Positions 11,104 through 22,788 of a stretch of 64,000 bases of DNA are shown here, piece by piece; positions within the stretch are counted from its first letter, which is position 1; every line of letters begins with the position of its first letter. Made by a program: the position numbers and the translations under genes. The notes under the pieces were generated by a model. The model worked only from the letters and a program-made list of their open reading frames with translations. It was not told the DNA's origin and searched no databases. The stretch comes from Ananas comosus (Eukaryota > Streptophyta > Magnoliopsida > Poales > Bromeliaceae): contig NC_033639.1 in the NCBI RefSeq assembly GCF_001540865.1, positions 5,181,920-5,245,919 on the forward strand. Direction: 5' to 3'.

Positions 11104-12335
11104 TGAAAGTTTTGAGGAGCCCAAGAATCTATCTAGATTGTATCCAACACCTAGAGAGGGGTGAATAGGTGTAACGGCCAAAAAACCACAAATCTCAATG
11201 CAATCAAAATAAATGCTGAAAATAAAAATTACACGAGATTTACGTGGGAAAACTCCAACTTGAAGTAAAAAACCCACGGGACCAACACGCGAAAAAATAA
11301 TTCACTAAGAGAAAAGATTACAAGGTGATTACCGACTCCACGGACTCAACCTATCTTAACCTCCTGTGAATCTCGCGCAATCCTCTGGGTAGTCCACGCT
11401 CTCACGTTCGAATCCACGAACGCCACGTTCCGAACCCACGAAACGCCTCCACTCCGAATCCATGAAGCTCACGATCCGAATCCACGAACCGCCGTCAATC
11501 ATGCCGAATCCACGACGCCATCATGAAGAATATCATGTGTATGGTGATCCTTCGCTTAGAGTATCGATGAAAATCAGGGAAGAAAACTCCAAGCGAAGCG
11601 AAGATCAAATCGACATATAGATAAGAAATTCCAATATCTCAATTTGACCTAAAAGAGGCTAATATGTAGAAAATAGATTTTAGATGAAATCCGAGCCTCT
11701 AGGGTTTCTTAAACATGTATTTTCATGATGCTTGATGAGTTAGAGAACCCCAATAGCTTATTTATAGACTTTAGAATCAAACGGAGTCGGATTGGAAAGT
11801 TTTTTCTAAAATTTGCATTGTATACCGCTACACGTGAGGCTGTCACCGATACACGATAACGGAACAGAAAATCTTACATTGTGTACCGGTACACACTTAA
11901 GCTGTTACCGGTTACACGATGACGGAACAGAAAATCAAAACAGCCTTGTAACCGATAACATGTTGATGGTTGTACCCGTACACAGTTTGTAACCGGTAAC
12001 ACGTTGATGGTTGTACCCGTACACAGTTTGTAACCGGTAACACTTTCAATGTGTACCCGTACACAGTGTATTTTTCAAATTTTTTCATGTTTCGAGTTTC
12101 GCAAAATTCCAATACACTTTCTAATCCACTAAACTTTGATTATATGATTCTAATGCCTATAATTAAGTATGAATCACCATAACATGAATTAAAACTTTAC
12201 CTGAGTATCGTGATTCACGTCGTGAGTTATTTTCTGATTTCTTCGAAATCTTGGATTCTTCGATCTTCGACAATACGCACCGATCCTTCAAGACTCCGAC
12301 TCAATCCACGAAACTTGCCAACACACAAGACTTAA
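11104..12335 (-). mobile_element. 5' LTR of copia copy 1
   Basis: 1232 bp. On the minus strand it begins TATTAAG at 12335 (TGTTAAG in the 3' copy) and ends in aaaactttca at 11104, next to the primer site. It contains the palindrome boxes (11820-12065) and a TATA box matching its partner. Its outer border at 12335/12336 abuts the LTR of gypsy element D. Confidence 0.9.
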
Positions 12336-15098
12336 TAGAACCAAACTACTAATGTAACCAAATCTCAACTGAACAGATGCTTTAAGGGTACATAATTCAA
12401 ATCAAACCCAATCTGGTGTTTGCCATATTGGTACGCAGACCTCAAGCGTTGCCTGTAACAATGCATACACTGACCTAATCCACGCGTCCACTGACGACCC
12501 ATCCGGATAAGTACACCACTTGGTCAGTGGCCAAACCGACTTGTGTTTAGGAATACACACAGTGCTGTAACTAAATCCTGCTGATATGCTAAATGTGAAA
12601 ACCGGTAGAAAATCGGTGCCTTGGCCGAAGCAAGATACAAAGGCGTACAACATCGAACCATGATCAACTAGATTGAAACACACGACAAAGAAGTCGATGT
12701 GTTGCTTGGACCCGAGGTCCATAGATATACCATATATGCAAGCCTGCTCTACATGTCTACTAACAACTATCATCATGCAAGCAACAAGTATAGATATGCA
12801 AACAAAAGCAACTGACACATAGAGACTACGATACTGCCATAAAAGGACAGAGGAAAGTGAAACGATCTCACCGACTACCAGCTCGAAGCACCCACCTATA
12901 TCAGTGTCGCGTCTGTCTCCGAACTGTACGCAATCGTCAACCGGACCTATGGAGGGTCCACCCGGTCAGTGCCTATCCTATAAATATACAATACCAAACT
13001 CACAACCCCACACATAATCCCACGAAAATCGGTTTCCCAAGACCGATTACCATAACTCACCGCAAGTCTCGAAAATAGCACTGGAACATCGCCGGGACCC
13101 ACAAAATGTCTCGGAACTCACATACTAATGCCATGAGTCACCCGCTGCCACAAAAATAATATTTTCAGTGTCCTGGCAGTGAACACCAAGTCTCACATCG
13201 AAACAATCATTGTCGGATAATTGTTCCAATCCGGGTTCCCGGAAGTGTCAATTTCGACACCGGAATCCCCTGCCGCTCACCCGTCATCTCTGAACCTTTG
13301 GAACAACGTAAGTGACCAACCAACAAGGCTCAGTGGCAAGACATAGTCCATTCCAACACCATTGGATGAAATCCGAATCGAAACCGCGTTCCGCCAACGA
13401 ATTTTGCCGTAAAGCGCACCGAAACCGACATTCGATTTCCGCGAAGGGCTTCAGACCTTGGACGATCAGTCCAGAGGTCACCTACCACACACACACACAC
13501 ATACAGTCCACAGCAGCCACAAGGTGCAAAATTGCATAAAAGTCCCTACATTTACATAAAATCCTATTATTTTATGTAAATAATGAGGTTTTGTGGCTCG
13601 TTACCGCAAACCGAAGGTTTCCGAGGTCAGTCGAAACACGGGCTAATAGGTCTCGATATGCCGGAGGCTGCGCTCATGGTCCGGAACACAGCGACTCACT
13701 ATGGGAGGAGCGGGAGCGACTCAAAGTTCAGCAAACTTTGTGCACTAAGAGAGTGCTGGTGTAACCCGAGCCCACAGAGGTTAAACTCGGACCCGACGAG
13801 CTTTTCCCACCACGGCAAGGGAAAGAGCGACCGAAGGGTTGGTGCGGGGTCCCCCTAGGACCGAGGGAAGGGGAGAAGGCCAACGGCAGAGGGGGTGACT
13901 TTGCAAGGCTCGGCCGCACCACTCCCAAGCTGAACGCAAGCTACAGAGGTCATGGCGGCCGCTCTCGAGAACGACAAGAGCCGGCGAGGGAGGTCGCCGG
14001 AGGTCCGGTGAAGTGCCGGAAGAGGGCCCAAGGGTGGGGGATCACCTTGCCAGGCTCTCAAGCAAAGATGGAGGAGGAAAAGCAAATGTAAAGGAGGGAG
14101 AGAAAGGTGGTGGCTTTTCCAATGGTCGGAGGCGCGCGCCGACGGCTGAGGGCTTGCGGTACACTCAATGGAGGGAGGAGAAGGGGCTTAGGGGCTTGGA
14201 TAAGGGTGGCAAGGGCTAGGGTTAGGGTTTGCATCCATGAAACCCTAAAGGCCTATATATGCACAATTGCAAAATTACGTATAAGTCCACTAAAACTCAG
14301 TATTTTAAGTTGAGGTCCTGTCTGCGTGTGTATGACAACCTCACGCTTTAGCCCGTCGAGGTTCATAAAATTCCACGCATAATATATAGAGGGTTTCATG
14401 CGAATTGTGAAAATATCAATTGGACCCTTCCTCGATAAATGCGTGATATCTGGCGATCCGTCCTTCGAATTTTTGAACGGATCATGCGGGCACGTTCAGC
14501 ATGACTAAGACAATGAACCCACAATTTTGTTTTGTTCGAATTGGTCATCGATTCATAGCGAAAGCCATCCACTCTCCAATTCCCCAAAACCACACACATA
14601 AAAAGTATATATACCCGATAATTGCCTCAAAGACCCTCTAAATAGCGAAAATGCGGCCAAAGTCCCTCCCAACTAGTTTTCTCTCGCAGAAAGGTCCCCG
14701 CCCGAGGGTCTACACACAAAACGAAGCAACGAGAAGTTTTAAAAAGCAAAAGCGATAAAGAATGAAAGTCCACTGTGATAAAATCCAGTTTTCTAAAAAA
14801 CTGTGCGTCAAACCCAAAATCCGTCAGTGCCATTGGGCTCGAGATAGTCGAACCATTGAGAACGAGCTATTGGATCACTATGAATGGAGTCCGATACGCG
14901 CCAGAAGCTATCTCATCACAATAGCCTCTCTAAAAGCTCAGGTTACTGTTCACTTTAAGTGAAAAATAAAGATCGCGTAAAATGTTTATTCTAACTCATT
15001 TTCACCCGAATCTTGATGAGTGCTCATGTAATTAAAGTACACACAAAAATATTATCAACAGGGAGTTTAGCTACACAGCCAAATTCTCAGTCCTCACA
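12336..15098 (-). mobile_element. 3' LTR of gypsy element D (cut by copia copy 1)
   Basis: On the minus strand an LTR starts TGTGAGGACTGAG at 15098, directly after a purine tract and a short pol-end remnant. A TATA box (gcatatatagg, minus strand, at about 14250-14263) is followed by a long GC- and pyrimidine-rich leader. A (CA)n tract lies at 13483-13500. There is no gene; open frames here are chance frames in GC-rich leader DNA. The LTR end is missing because copia copy 1 begins at 12335. Confidence 0.65.
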
Positions 15099-15130
15099 TT
15101 ATCCCCCGTTTAAAGAATGTTTCGTCCCCA
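15099..15130 (-). other. Polypurine tract and pol-end remnant of element D
   Basis: The minus strand reads gggacgaaac, then aaacgggggataa, then the LTR start. A gacgaaa motif before the purine tract is usual at the end of chromovirus pol genes, so the extreme 3' end of pol survives although the rest is gone. Confidence 0.7.
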
Positions 15131-15256
15131 AAACTTGCTCACAGGTAAGGGTGATGTGGTGTTTAATGAGCCAGAACAATCCGTGCATCACAAAGGCTAG
15201 AACAAGCAACGAAAAGAAAAGATGCATAGGTAACGAAAAGCGTCCTATTTACGACC

Positions 15257-16663
15257 TCAAACAAAAGTTATACTTGTGACGACGTCAACCGGTTGGTCTT
15301 CTTCCTGGCGTGTCATCATATGGACACATCCGCTAGTGGCCTGGTGTGCCCCCTTCTCTTGCCAGGATGTCGAGAGGCGTCTAGATGAAGAATACGTCGT
15401 ATTGCCTCGATTCTGCCATGGAGCTGCTAGAGTAGACGCTGCAGTAGATGCTGTTCCTGATCTGTTGGCGCAGTCTACCCGAAGGTATCCATGTTGACCA
15501 CACTTCAAACAATGATTGTGGCGCTGTGGGTACTCATAAACCTTGTGATCCTTGCCGCAAATGACACAAGGTTTGGTGCTCTGCCTCTGAGATGTAGTGG
15601 GGGCGCTGCTCGATCCCGACTACGTCTTGTGATGTTTGGGTGGTCGTCTGTCGCTCGATTGGCCACCACCAGAACTCTCTTGTGCACGTTTCTTATCTTC
15701 GTTCTTCTCGGATGCGTCCCGTTTGATTCGTGCCTCTTCCATATCATTCTGGATCATCAGAGCCCGATCTATGCACTCGTCGAACGTCATCGCACCGTGG
15801 GACGCAATCAGAAGCCGAATATTGGGCCTTAGTCCCTTCACAAACAACTAGGCTTTGTGGTACTTGTCACAGACCACAAATGAAATCAGCACAACAATGC
15901 GAGAAAAGTCTCTTTCATTTTCTACCACGATACGGTTTCCCTGCTTGAGACAATCCAGCTCGCACTCCAGACCTTATTTGGTGCGATCCTTGAAGTTCTC
16001 GCTGTAGAGGAGTTTCCGAAACTCCTTCCATGGTGGGTGGATCTCCGCAAGCCTTTTCTCAAAGTGGTGCAACCACCAACGGTACGCCTTATCCTCCAGG
16101 CAGTAAGCAGCCAGAGGAACTTTATCCTGCTCCTCGATAAGCAGATTGCAGAATAGCTTATCCATATGGGCAACTTAGCGCTCGACTGCCCAACTGTCAT
16201 CATTCCTTCGTGCGAACTTGGACCGATCAAAGTTTCAAAACTTCGCCAACCCCACCCTAATGCAAGTGCCCTTCGCTGCACGGGCATCAGTACCCCCAGC
16301 GGAAATCATCGTGGTAGCCGTCGTCGTCGTCGTGATGACGACTGGAGCAGCAACCGGTGCAGACGTCGCAGAAGGGTCCGCAGTCACCGGAGTGCCCTAC
16401 ACCAGAGGTGGGACCGGGGCAGCAGCAGCTGCAACCTGCTACTGCAAGAACTGCTGGAACATACTGGAGAGGGCTGTCAGCTGACCCCTCAACTCGGCCA
16501 TCTCGGCCTCGAGCTGCTAGGTACGAGTATCGCCTAGCGGCTCAAGGCCGACATGCTCCCCACCACCTCCGCCCGTAGGGGCACGCTCACCTGGATAGCC
16601 AGATGCCCTCGCACTAGCGCGTCCACTACCATGACCCGGACGAGGGGGCCTACCACGAGCCAT
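15257..16663 (-). pseudogene. Gypsy gag of element D, multiply stopped; pol deleted
   Basis: Starts at MARGRPPRPGHGSGR on the minus strand. It keeps the gag core (MDKLFCNLLIEEQDKVPLAA, YRWWLHHFEKRLAEI, FVKGLRPNIRLL) and the knuckle (CLKCGQHGYLRVDC, about 15470-15510), and ends soon after a DVVT stretch that marks the usual start of protease. Several in-frame stops and at least one frame change interrupt it. Only about 130 bp separate this point from the polypurine tract, so protease, RT, RNase H and integrase are absent. The sequence is distinct from the gags of A, E and F. Confidence 0.82.
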
Positions 16664-16832
16664 CTGCAACAGAAAACACTGTCAAGCGAACCATTTGACT
16701 CGACATACATACACACTGAGACTCAAGCCCAAACCTCACACTCATGTGCCTATATGCTTTAGGTCTTCCTATGGGTTAACCTAGCCAATGGTTCAGTTAG
16801 AAAGCTTGTAAATGTAGTTGCAGTTGTTTCAC

Positions 16833-16844
16833 GCTCTGATACCA
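16833..16844 (-). other. Primer binding site of element D
   Basis: Minus-strand tggtatcagagc, the initiator Met tRNA complement, lies eight bases inside the 5' LTR end at 16853. It gives element D a minus orientation. Confidence 0.88.
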
Positions 16845-16852
16845 TCTTAATC

Positions 16853-17290
16853 TGTCACGTTCCAGGGCCCAAAACAGAGCCTTTTTACAAATCAGAGTTG
16901 CGAAAATATTTTTTTTGAATGATTTAAATAATGAACGTTGGAAGTGACATTGATGAGAAAGAGGCCCACTTTTTGGATATTCTAAAAGTCCCAATTGACA
17001 TGAACCATTAATTATATATGCCCGTCGAACTTTGTCACATTGTTCAACAAGATAATCCCAAATTTATGGTCATAATCCAAAATCACGCTCAAAGAGTATG
17101 TCATTCGTCTCTCTAACCTTTATTCTTGGAGGTTTCAAATGACAGCTTTAGGAACCCGAAGTCTTATTTCTATAAATAGCTTCTTGTTCATTAGCTTCTG
17201 AATCTTTAATATATTTTTTTTTCTTTTAAACAAAAATAGAATGTAGTTGTCTTTTCCATTATAACAATAATGGTAAAGAAATCTACAAAA
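16853..17290 (-). mobile_element. 5' LTR of element D (end part)
   Basis: Begins tgtcacgttcc on the plus strand next to the primer site, so it is the end of a minus-strand 5' LTR. The overlapping part of the 3' LTR is missing, so the pair cannot be compared. The right border near 17290 is set by a change in sequence character and is approximate. Confidence 0.6.
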
Positions 17291-17454
17291 AATTATATCA
17301 AGAAATCAATGGCTTTTTTTGCATTTAGCCTCCTGGAAAAATTTTATTTCAAAAATGGCCCTGTCAAAATTTAATTTGCAAAAATAGCCCTGACCCTGCC
17401 ACGCAAGCGCCACGTCAGCGCCACGCGGGCATGGCTGGGGCCAGGGTGTTAAGT

Positions 17455-17850
17455 TAAACACGATGAACCATTCACCATGTTCAAACACGGTGAATGGTTC
17501 ACCGTGTCCAAAGTGTTATTCTGACTTAGCCCCGCAGCAAGACCCGCAGCAAGTAAGCAAGGCCGGGTAATATATGAGACACGGGGAACCATTCACCGTA
17601 TATTGAACACGGTGAATGGTTCCCTGTGTCTAGACACGGTGAACTGTTCACCGTGTTTAAACACGGTGAATGGTTCACCGTGTCCAATTCTATAAAATAA
17701 GCCAACTTGAGGAAGGCCAAATAATACACGAGACACGGTGAACTATTCACTGTGTCTAGACATTCACCGTGTGTAGACATTCACCGTGTTTAGACACGGT
17801 GAATAGATCAACGTGTTTAGACACGGTGATTGATTCACCGTGTCCTTTTG
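17455..17850. repeat. Array of CACGGTGAA / TTCACCGTG inverted repeats
   Basis: At least eight boxes of acacggtgaa facing ttcaccgtgt with 2-4 bp or tctagaca-type spacers (for example acacggtgaa-tgg-ttcaccgtgt near 17488-17512 and 17662-17685). Some arms carry single changes. Transcribed or single-stranded, these would form short hairpins. Confidence 0.85.
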
Positions 17851-17895
17851 TACTATACCCCACCACCCCGAGCTGTCTGCCCCACAACTCTCTCG

Positions 17896-17898
17896 CTC

Positions 17899-17934
<36 letters not shown>

Positions 17935-17950
17935 TCTCACTCTCTCTCTC
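17896..17950. repeat. (CT)n microsatellite
   Basis: An uninterrupted tctctc run near 17903-17930 within a pyrimidine-rich leader, with shorter CT runs at 17936-17951 and 18041-18064. Probably part of an LTR leader rather than an independent feature. Confidence 0.85.
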
Positions 17951-18706
17951 TGGCTGACGCCAACGCCTACGCCGACACCGCTGCCGCCGCCGCCCGAGGT
18001 GTTTCCCCACCCTCATTCTCTCTCTAGCCCTGGAAGCCCCCACCTCTCTCTCTCTCTCTTTCTCTGTGGCCCACCCGCCACCGCCAGCGACGCCGGCGCC
18101 ACCCTCATCCGGCCAAGAACACCTCCCCACCCATCTTGCTCTCTCTAACCCTAGAACATCAATGTCACGACCCGCCGCTGCCAGCCAATTTGGTCGATTC
18201 GAACATGTCAAACAGATGCCGAACGGACAGCACCTCCCCTGTACGCCCAAGGCTCAACAACAGAGTCATGTACATTTTTGTCGCCCAGAATGACATATAA
18301 TATACATGACGCACCACAAGTGCGATACTAGCAAGAGCAAGAATTACAAGTATACATATAAGTGTACAAGAGAGAGAGATAGATCTAACTATTAGAATCA
18401 TTCAACATTCATATTGATTACATTTGCATCTCCCAAAATGAATACATAAGTTTTACAATTCCACCTTGTCATACATACTGGCTCTCCAAAATTCATCATA
18501 TAATAACCATGTACATGAGGGTACTCTAATGCAAAATAGGAAAAGCTGCTAGCTAACTTAGGGTGCTATGCCCTTACCACGATCCTCGCTCGGTCCACTC
18601 GAGCTCGACCCTGCAACAAAATGGGGTGAGAACTATATAAATATAGTTCCCAGTGGGTTCGGCCGCCGATTCCGCTGATCTCCCCACTAGGTCCAAGTAG
18701 GCACAA

Positions 18707-18729
18707 ATAGATAGATAGATAGATAGATA
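18707..18729. repeat. (GATA)n microsatellite
   Basis: About five tandem gata units inside the LTR of element E. The aligned parts of other LTRs in the window do not show it. Confidence 0.85.
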
Positions 18730-20289
18730 TCGAAATTAAACTGCAAGTATAACATGAATCCTACTATCATGCTACTATGCCTCAATCGGTATGAATGCAT
18801 AAAATTTATAGTAATGATGTCAACTATCATGCTACTATGTTCAACAAATTATTCCATTCATATGTTCACCTAATCACACAGCTAACTCGAAGGTTCGCCC
18901 GTGACTCACAGTGCAATCCAATAGGTAAGGAGACCCTCCCGCTCGGAAACCCGAGACCGTCTGCTGGACAAGTACGTTAGTCCATCACGTGATGACTCCA
19001 GAGCTCACTACTTGGGTGGAGCGACCGCCCCAAGCGAATACAGACTATGTGAGTATGATTCAATCCTCGCCAACTGAGGATACCCTACCCTCTAGGGTTA
19101 ATCGACAACACAGGAATTCAACTATCCCTAATGTTCATGTTAAGTGTTCCGACTACACTAATTTCACATGCAACTTGTCATAACTTGGGACTTCCTCTAT
19201 CCCTAATGTTCATTACATCAAAGTATTTCTTCTCTACTATGTTCAAATGCCACTCATTAAATATGTCATTCATATTGTTTAGATGCCACTCGTCATAGCA
19301 AGTTTTCTACTTGTTTCGGCGCAATAGGATTTTATTCATCAAGATCCAATCCCTTATATATCCACTATAACATGTGTTCATCTCACATTACGTTATCTAC
19401 TAAGAAAACAAGTACGGAATTGAACTGCAATAAGATACAATCCTACTATGCATTACAATATGAACATGCAAGGTTACAATGCAACTAAGACATAGAGAGG
19501 AGTTCAGTTGCTTCGAGATGGCATCCCCCACCTCTAGATGATGTCACGATGCTAAGGTTCCGTTTTTGTGATTTTAGGACGTCGCCTCGGCGCTCCAGGC
19601 GGAAACGAAGCCTAAACGTCCGTTTCTTTAATAACTTCTCACCGGCTCGTCGAATCGCCGAACCGACTTCGCCAACGCGTCAGAAAACCTAACAATTTAG
19701 TTTGTATAGGCTCAATTTAGATCAAACCCTAACATTTGCAAAAACCCCCTTTTTGAACCTTAATACTCAATCTTGCAAAAAATCATCATACAACCTTGTG
19801 ATTCAAGGAATATTCATCTATTTAGCATTCCAGGGTTCCTTTGAAATGATTTCTAGAGTGTATAAACCTAACCCTAGAAATCCACCATGAGAGCACCATG
19901 AGCAAACATGGATTTCATGTGATTTTTTGGTCTCTACAAGGTTCCCTTTCATGTAAGAAGATAAAAACTAAAGATTTAGGGCATAAAACCAAGCTCTAGA
20001 CTAGTTCTTACAAGAAACCTTACCTTAGCCTAAAGCACTCCAAGGTTCACCTTGTAGGAGAGCTTCTAAACCCTTCAAAGCTCCAAGAATCTCCTCCAAT
20101 CCTCTCTAATCTCCTCCACTTGGCTCCTTGGAGAGATCTCTAGAGAGAGAGGGAGAAAAATGAGTTGGAGAGGCTGGTTCACTGCTGAAATGAAAGAGGA
20201 GGGGTTGAAGTCTTTGTATAAGCTGCTACAATAGCAAAAAGGCCCTCCGTTTCTTTTAATTTGCAGCAGACCAACTCTGCTGCGAAGGG

Positions 20290-20410
20290 GCATTGCGTAC
20301 CGGTACAAGCCACTTTTGTCACCGGTTACACGATCACACAGAGGCTAACCCGAGAGCTGCTGCTCTCGGTCAACCAACTGGTACCAGTACACCCCTGTTG
20401 TTAAACCGGT
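20290..20410. promoter_or_regulatory. ACCGGT palindrome boxes in the LTR of E
   Basis: taccggtacaa, caccggttac, ggtaccagtacac and aaaccggtaat occur in about 120 bp, about 207-327 bp from the LTR start. They are fewer and more decayed than in other LTRs. An interrupted cccgagag/ctctcgg inverted repeat lies between them, at the position where other LTRs carry aacccgaggctcgggtt. Confidence 0.65.
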
Positions 20411-20617
20411 AATAGAGCTCCAGACTTGAGTTTTGCACCGTTTCGACCCCAATTCGCGTCGAGCAATGCTAAAACCTTTCTAACACTTTTGGAACTCAAC
20501 TTTAACCCTTCCAACATTGTTGGAATGTTAAATGGACTTTGCCCAAACATTCTTCTTGCCACGCTTTGGTCATTTTGACCAAAAGTGGTTTAATGTGACG
20601 GGATCCACTTTCTTACA

Positions 20618-20642
20618 TCCTCCCCTTCTTAAAAGGAGTTTC
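20618..20642 (-). other. Polypurine tract of element E
   Basis: The minus strand reads gacgaaactccttttaagaa, then ggggagga, immediately before the LTR start. It follows the end of pol by about 40 bp, the usual arrangement in chromoviruses. Confidence 0.8.
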
Positions 20643-20679
20643 GTCCCCGAAACTAATTCAACTTAAACAAACTTGTACC

Positions 20680-22788
20680 TCAACTCAACTCCTCGAATAG
20701 ATGAGGATGATGCTCTTTCATCACGTCCTCGAGCTCCCACGTGGCTTTGCGATCATCATAATTGCTCCACCGAACCTTAACGTAGGAAATCTCGTGATTC
20801 CTTAACTTTCGCACTTCTCGAGCAATAATTGACACCAGGAATTCCTCATAAGACACATATCTTCTTGCCATTCCGGTGGCTCATACAACAAAGCATGCTC
20901 GGGATCATGGATGTATTTGCTAAGGTTGGAAACGTGAAACACATTGTGAACCTCGGCGAGTTTGGGCGGCAATGAAAGTCGGTATGCTACCGCACCAATC
21001 CGCTCTAACACTTCATACGGCTCAATATATCGGGGACTCAACTTTTCCCGAACTCCGAACCGCTTTACACCCCTCATGGCTGATACTTTCAAAAAAACGC
21101 GGTCACCCACCGCGAATTCCAAATCTCATCGATGCTTGTTTGCATAGCTTTTTTGCCTCAACTGCGCCGTAACCAGCCTCTTACGAGCAAGGCGGACTTT
21201 CTCTTCTGCCTCCCACAAGACGTCGGGACCTAACACCGCCCGTTCGCTTACATCACTCCAATGTATAGGAGATCGGCACTTCCGCCCGTAGAGAGCCTCA
21301 AACGGTGCCATCTCAATACTTGTATGGTAACTATTGTTGTAGGCGAACTCGGCCATCCGTAGATGCTCGCTCCAACTACCCTCGTAGTCAATAAACACGC
21401 TCGAAACATGTCCTCCAAAACCTGAATGGTTCTCTCCGATTGCCCATCGGTTTGAGGATGAAATGCAGTGCTAAAATCGAGTCGTGTGCTGAGCGCTTCC
21501 TGCAGGCTTTTCCAAAAGCGCAAAGTAAATCGGGGGTCTCGATCCGACACTATCGACTTCGGAACCCCATGCAACCTTACCACGTCGTCAAGATATACCT
21601 GCGCTAACTTGTCACCCGACCAAGTAGTGTGGATCTGTAGAAAATGTGCTGACTTCGTCGAACGATCCACCACTACCCAAATCGCATCGTGGCCACCCGC
21701 CGAACGGGGTAATCCGACCATGAAATCCATAGTAACATCTTTCCATTTCCAAACGGGGATAGGTAGGCTCTGTAGCTTTCCCGCTGAAAACCGGTGCTCT
21801 GCCTTGAATTGCTGACACACAAGGCACTGCGCTACATAGCGCCCGATATCACCTTTCATTCTCGGCCACCAATAGTGTATCTTCAAGTCTTGGTACATCT
21901 TGGTGCCGCCCGGGTGATTACTATAAGGAGACCGATGCGCTTCTTACAAAATCAGCTTGCGAATTTCCACATTTTCCGGCACACACCACCGGTTTCGATA
22001 TCAAAGCGCAACTCCGGCGTCTGTACTAAAATCACCGCCACGACCACTCTCGATGTCGCGCCGCACCTTTTGGAGACTTGGGTCCACAGGTTGCAAACTT
22101 TTAATTCTCTCCAATAAGGTCGGTTGGACAACGAGAGCCGATAGCATAGTCGGAATCTCCGGAGCCACAATCTCAAGATCCATTCGCCCCATTTCCTTCC
22201 ATAGGGGCTCCTGATTTGTGACCCACAACGCGAGGTTCTTCGCCGACTTTCTGCTAAGCGCATTCGCCACAACGTTTGCTTTCCCGGGGTGGTAAAGGAT
22301 AGTAACATCGTAATCCTTTAATAACTCTAACCACCGCCGTTGCCTCATATTAAGCTCTCTCTGAGTAAACAAGTACTCCAGACTCTTGTGGTCCGTGTAA
22401 ATCTCGTAACGCGCACCATACAAGTAATGCCTCTACAACTTGAGAGCAAATACCACCACGGCTAACTCTAAATCGTGGATAGGGTAGTTCTTTTCATAGC
22501 TTTTCAACTGACGGGACACATATGCGATAACCTTCCCGACCTGCATCAGAACACAACCCAAACCCAAATAAGATTTGTCGCTATATACCACAAAGTCTTC
22601 ATCTTGCACCGGTAAGGCGAGCACCAGAGTCGAAGTTAATCTTTCCTTCAACTCTTTGAAACTTCGGTCGCACTCGTCACTCCAAATGAATTTGGTGCCC
22701 TTCTGTGTCAAACGGGTCAGTGGAATCACAATCTTTGAGAAACCTTCCACGAACCGTCGATAATAGCCCGCTAAGCCTACAAAGTTTC
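20680..22788 (-). pseudogene. Gypsy pol 3' half: RNase H, integrase, chromodomain-like tail (element E)
   Basis: Minus strand, starting at the [11 protein letters not shown] block next to the solo LTR. RNase H (about 22790-22240) is stopped at 22434-22436 by a TAG in place of Trp in [10 protein letters not shown], and has changes at conserved positions (YSDKS; VVANALS for VVADALS). Integrase follows, with HHCC finger, MDFMVGLPRS, SDRDPRF and DGQSERTIQ, so D, D and E all look present. A frame change occurs near 21400. The C-terminus has a GPY-type stretch and a chromodomain-like end (VKVRWSNYDDRKATWELEDV, ending 20680), typical of Del/Tekay chromoviruses, which may guide insertion to heterochromatin. 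The gene continues at 35608. Confidence 0.88.
22784..22788. repeat. Left target-site duplication of solo LTR (gtttc)
   Basis: The five bases left of the LTR (gtttc) and the five right of it (gcttc, 35608-35612) differ at one position. Removing the LTR and one copy gives an uninterrupted RT/RNase H frame in element E. Confidence 0.8.

Larger units (their letters stand above)
6365..12335 (-). mobile_element. Gag-only (TR-GAG type) copia element, Sirevirus-like, copy 1
   Basis: Read on the minus strand: 5' LTR 11104-12335, degenerate primer site, gag 11065-9044, about 1.5 kb of AT-rich non-coding DNA, polypurine tracts, and a 3' LTR 7544-6365. There is no protease, integrase, RT or RNase H between gag and the 3' LTR, so mobility would need proteins supplied in trans. 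Plant elements with LTRs and only gag have been named TR-GAG. The gag has a coiled coil and two knuckles, and several purine tracts precede the 3' LTR; both are Sirevirus traits, so I place it in that lineage by inference. Copy 2 at 48894 has the same plan. Confidence 0.85.
17291..18162 (+). mobile_element. LTR-like U3 fragment with palindrome array (family unknown)
   Basis: No gene. It runs from a low-complexity plant-LTR-like start through an array of CACGGTGAA inverted repeats (17455-17850), a TATA-like gtactatacc near 17848, then a strongly pyrimidine-rich leader with a (CT)n tract. This order (palindromes, TATA, CT-rich leader) is that of the gypsy U3 regions in this window, although the sequence is unrelated. 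The start is approximate; the right end is the LTR of element E. Confidence 0.5.
18163..20617 (-). mobile_element. 3' LTR of gypsy element E
   Basis: 2455 bp. On the minus strand it begins TGTAAGA at 20617 after a purine tract and ends gggtcgtgaca at 18163. It contains ACCGGT boxes (20290-20410), a TATA-like box near 20214, a candidate splice donor at 20023 and acceptor at 18611 (1413 bp apart), the hairpin at 18626-18657 and a (GATA)n tract near 18707-18729. The leftmost 176 bp match the 5' stub at 38574-38749. Confidence 0.88.

Noticed and set aside
13500..14230. Several GC-rich open frames on both strands that could suggest a host gene.
   Set aside because: No domain is recognisable, and the stretch follows a TATA box on the minus strand within an LTR bounded by a purine tract. 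It reads best as LTR leader.
14213..14235. Telomere-like gggttagggttt words.
   Set aside because: Only about two units; common in plant leaders and promoters.
17455..17850. Regular inverted repeats that could suggest a CRISPR array or satellite.
   Set aside because: A plant context, no unique equal-length spacers and irregular spacing. A palindromic regulatory or hairpin array is the better description.
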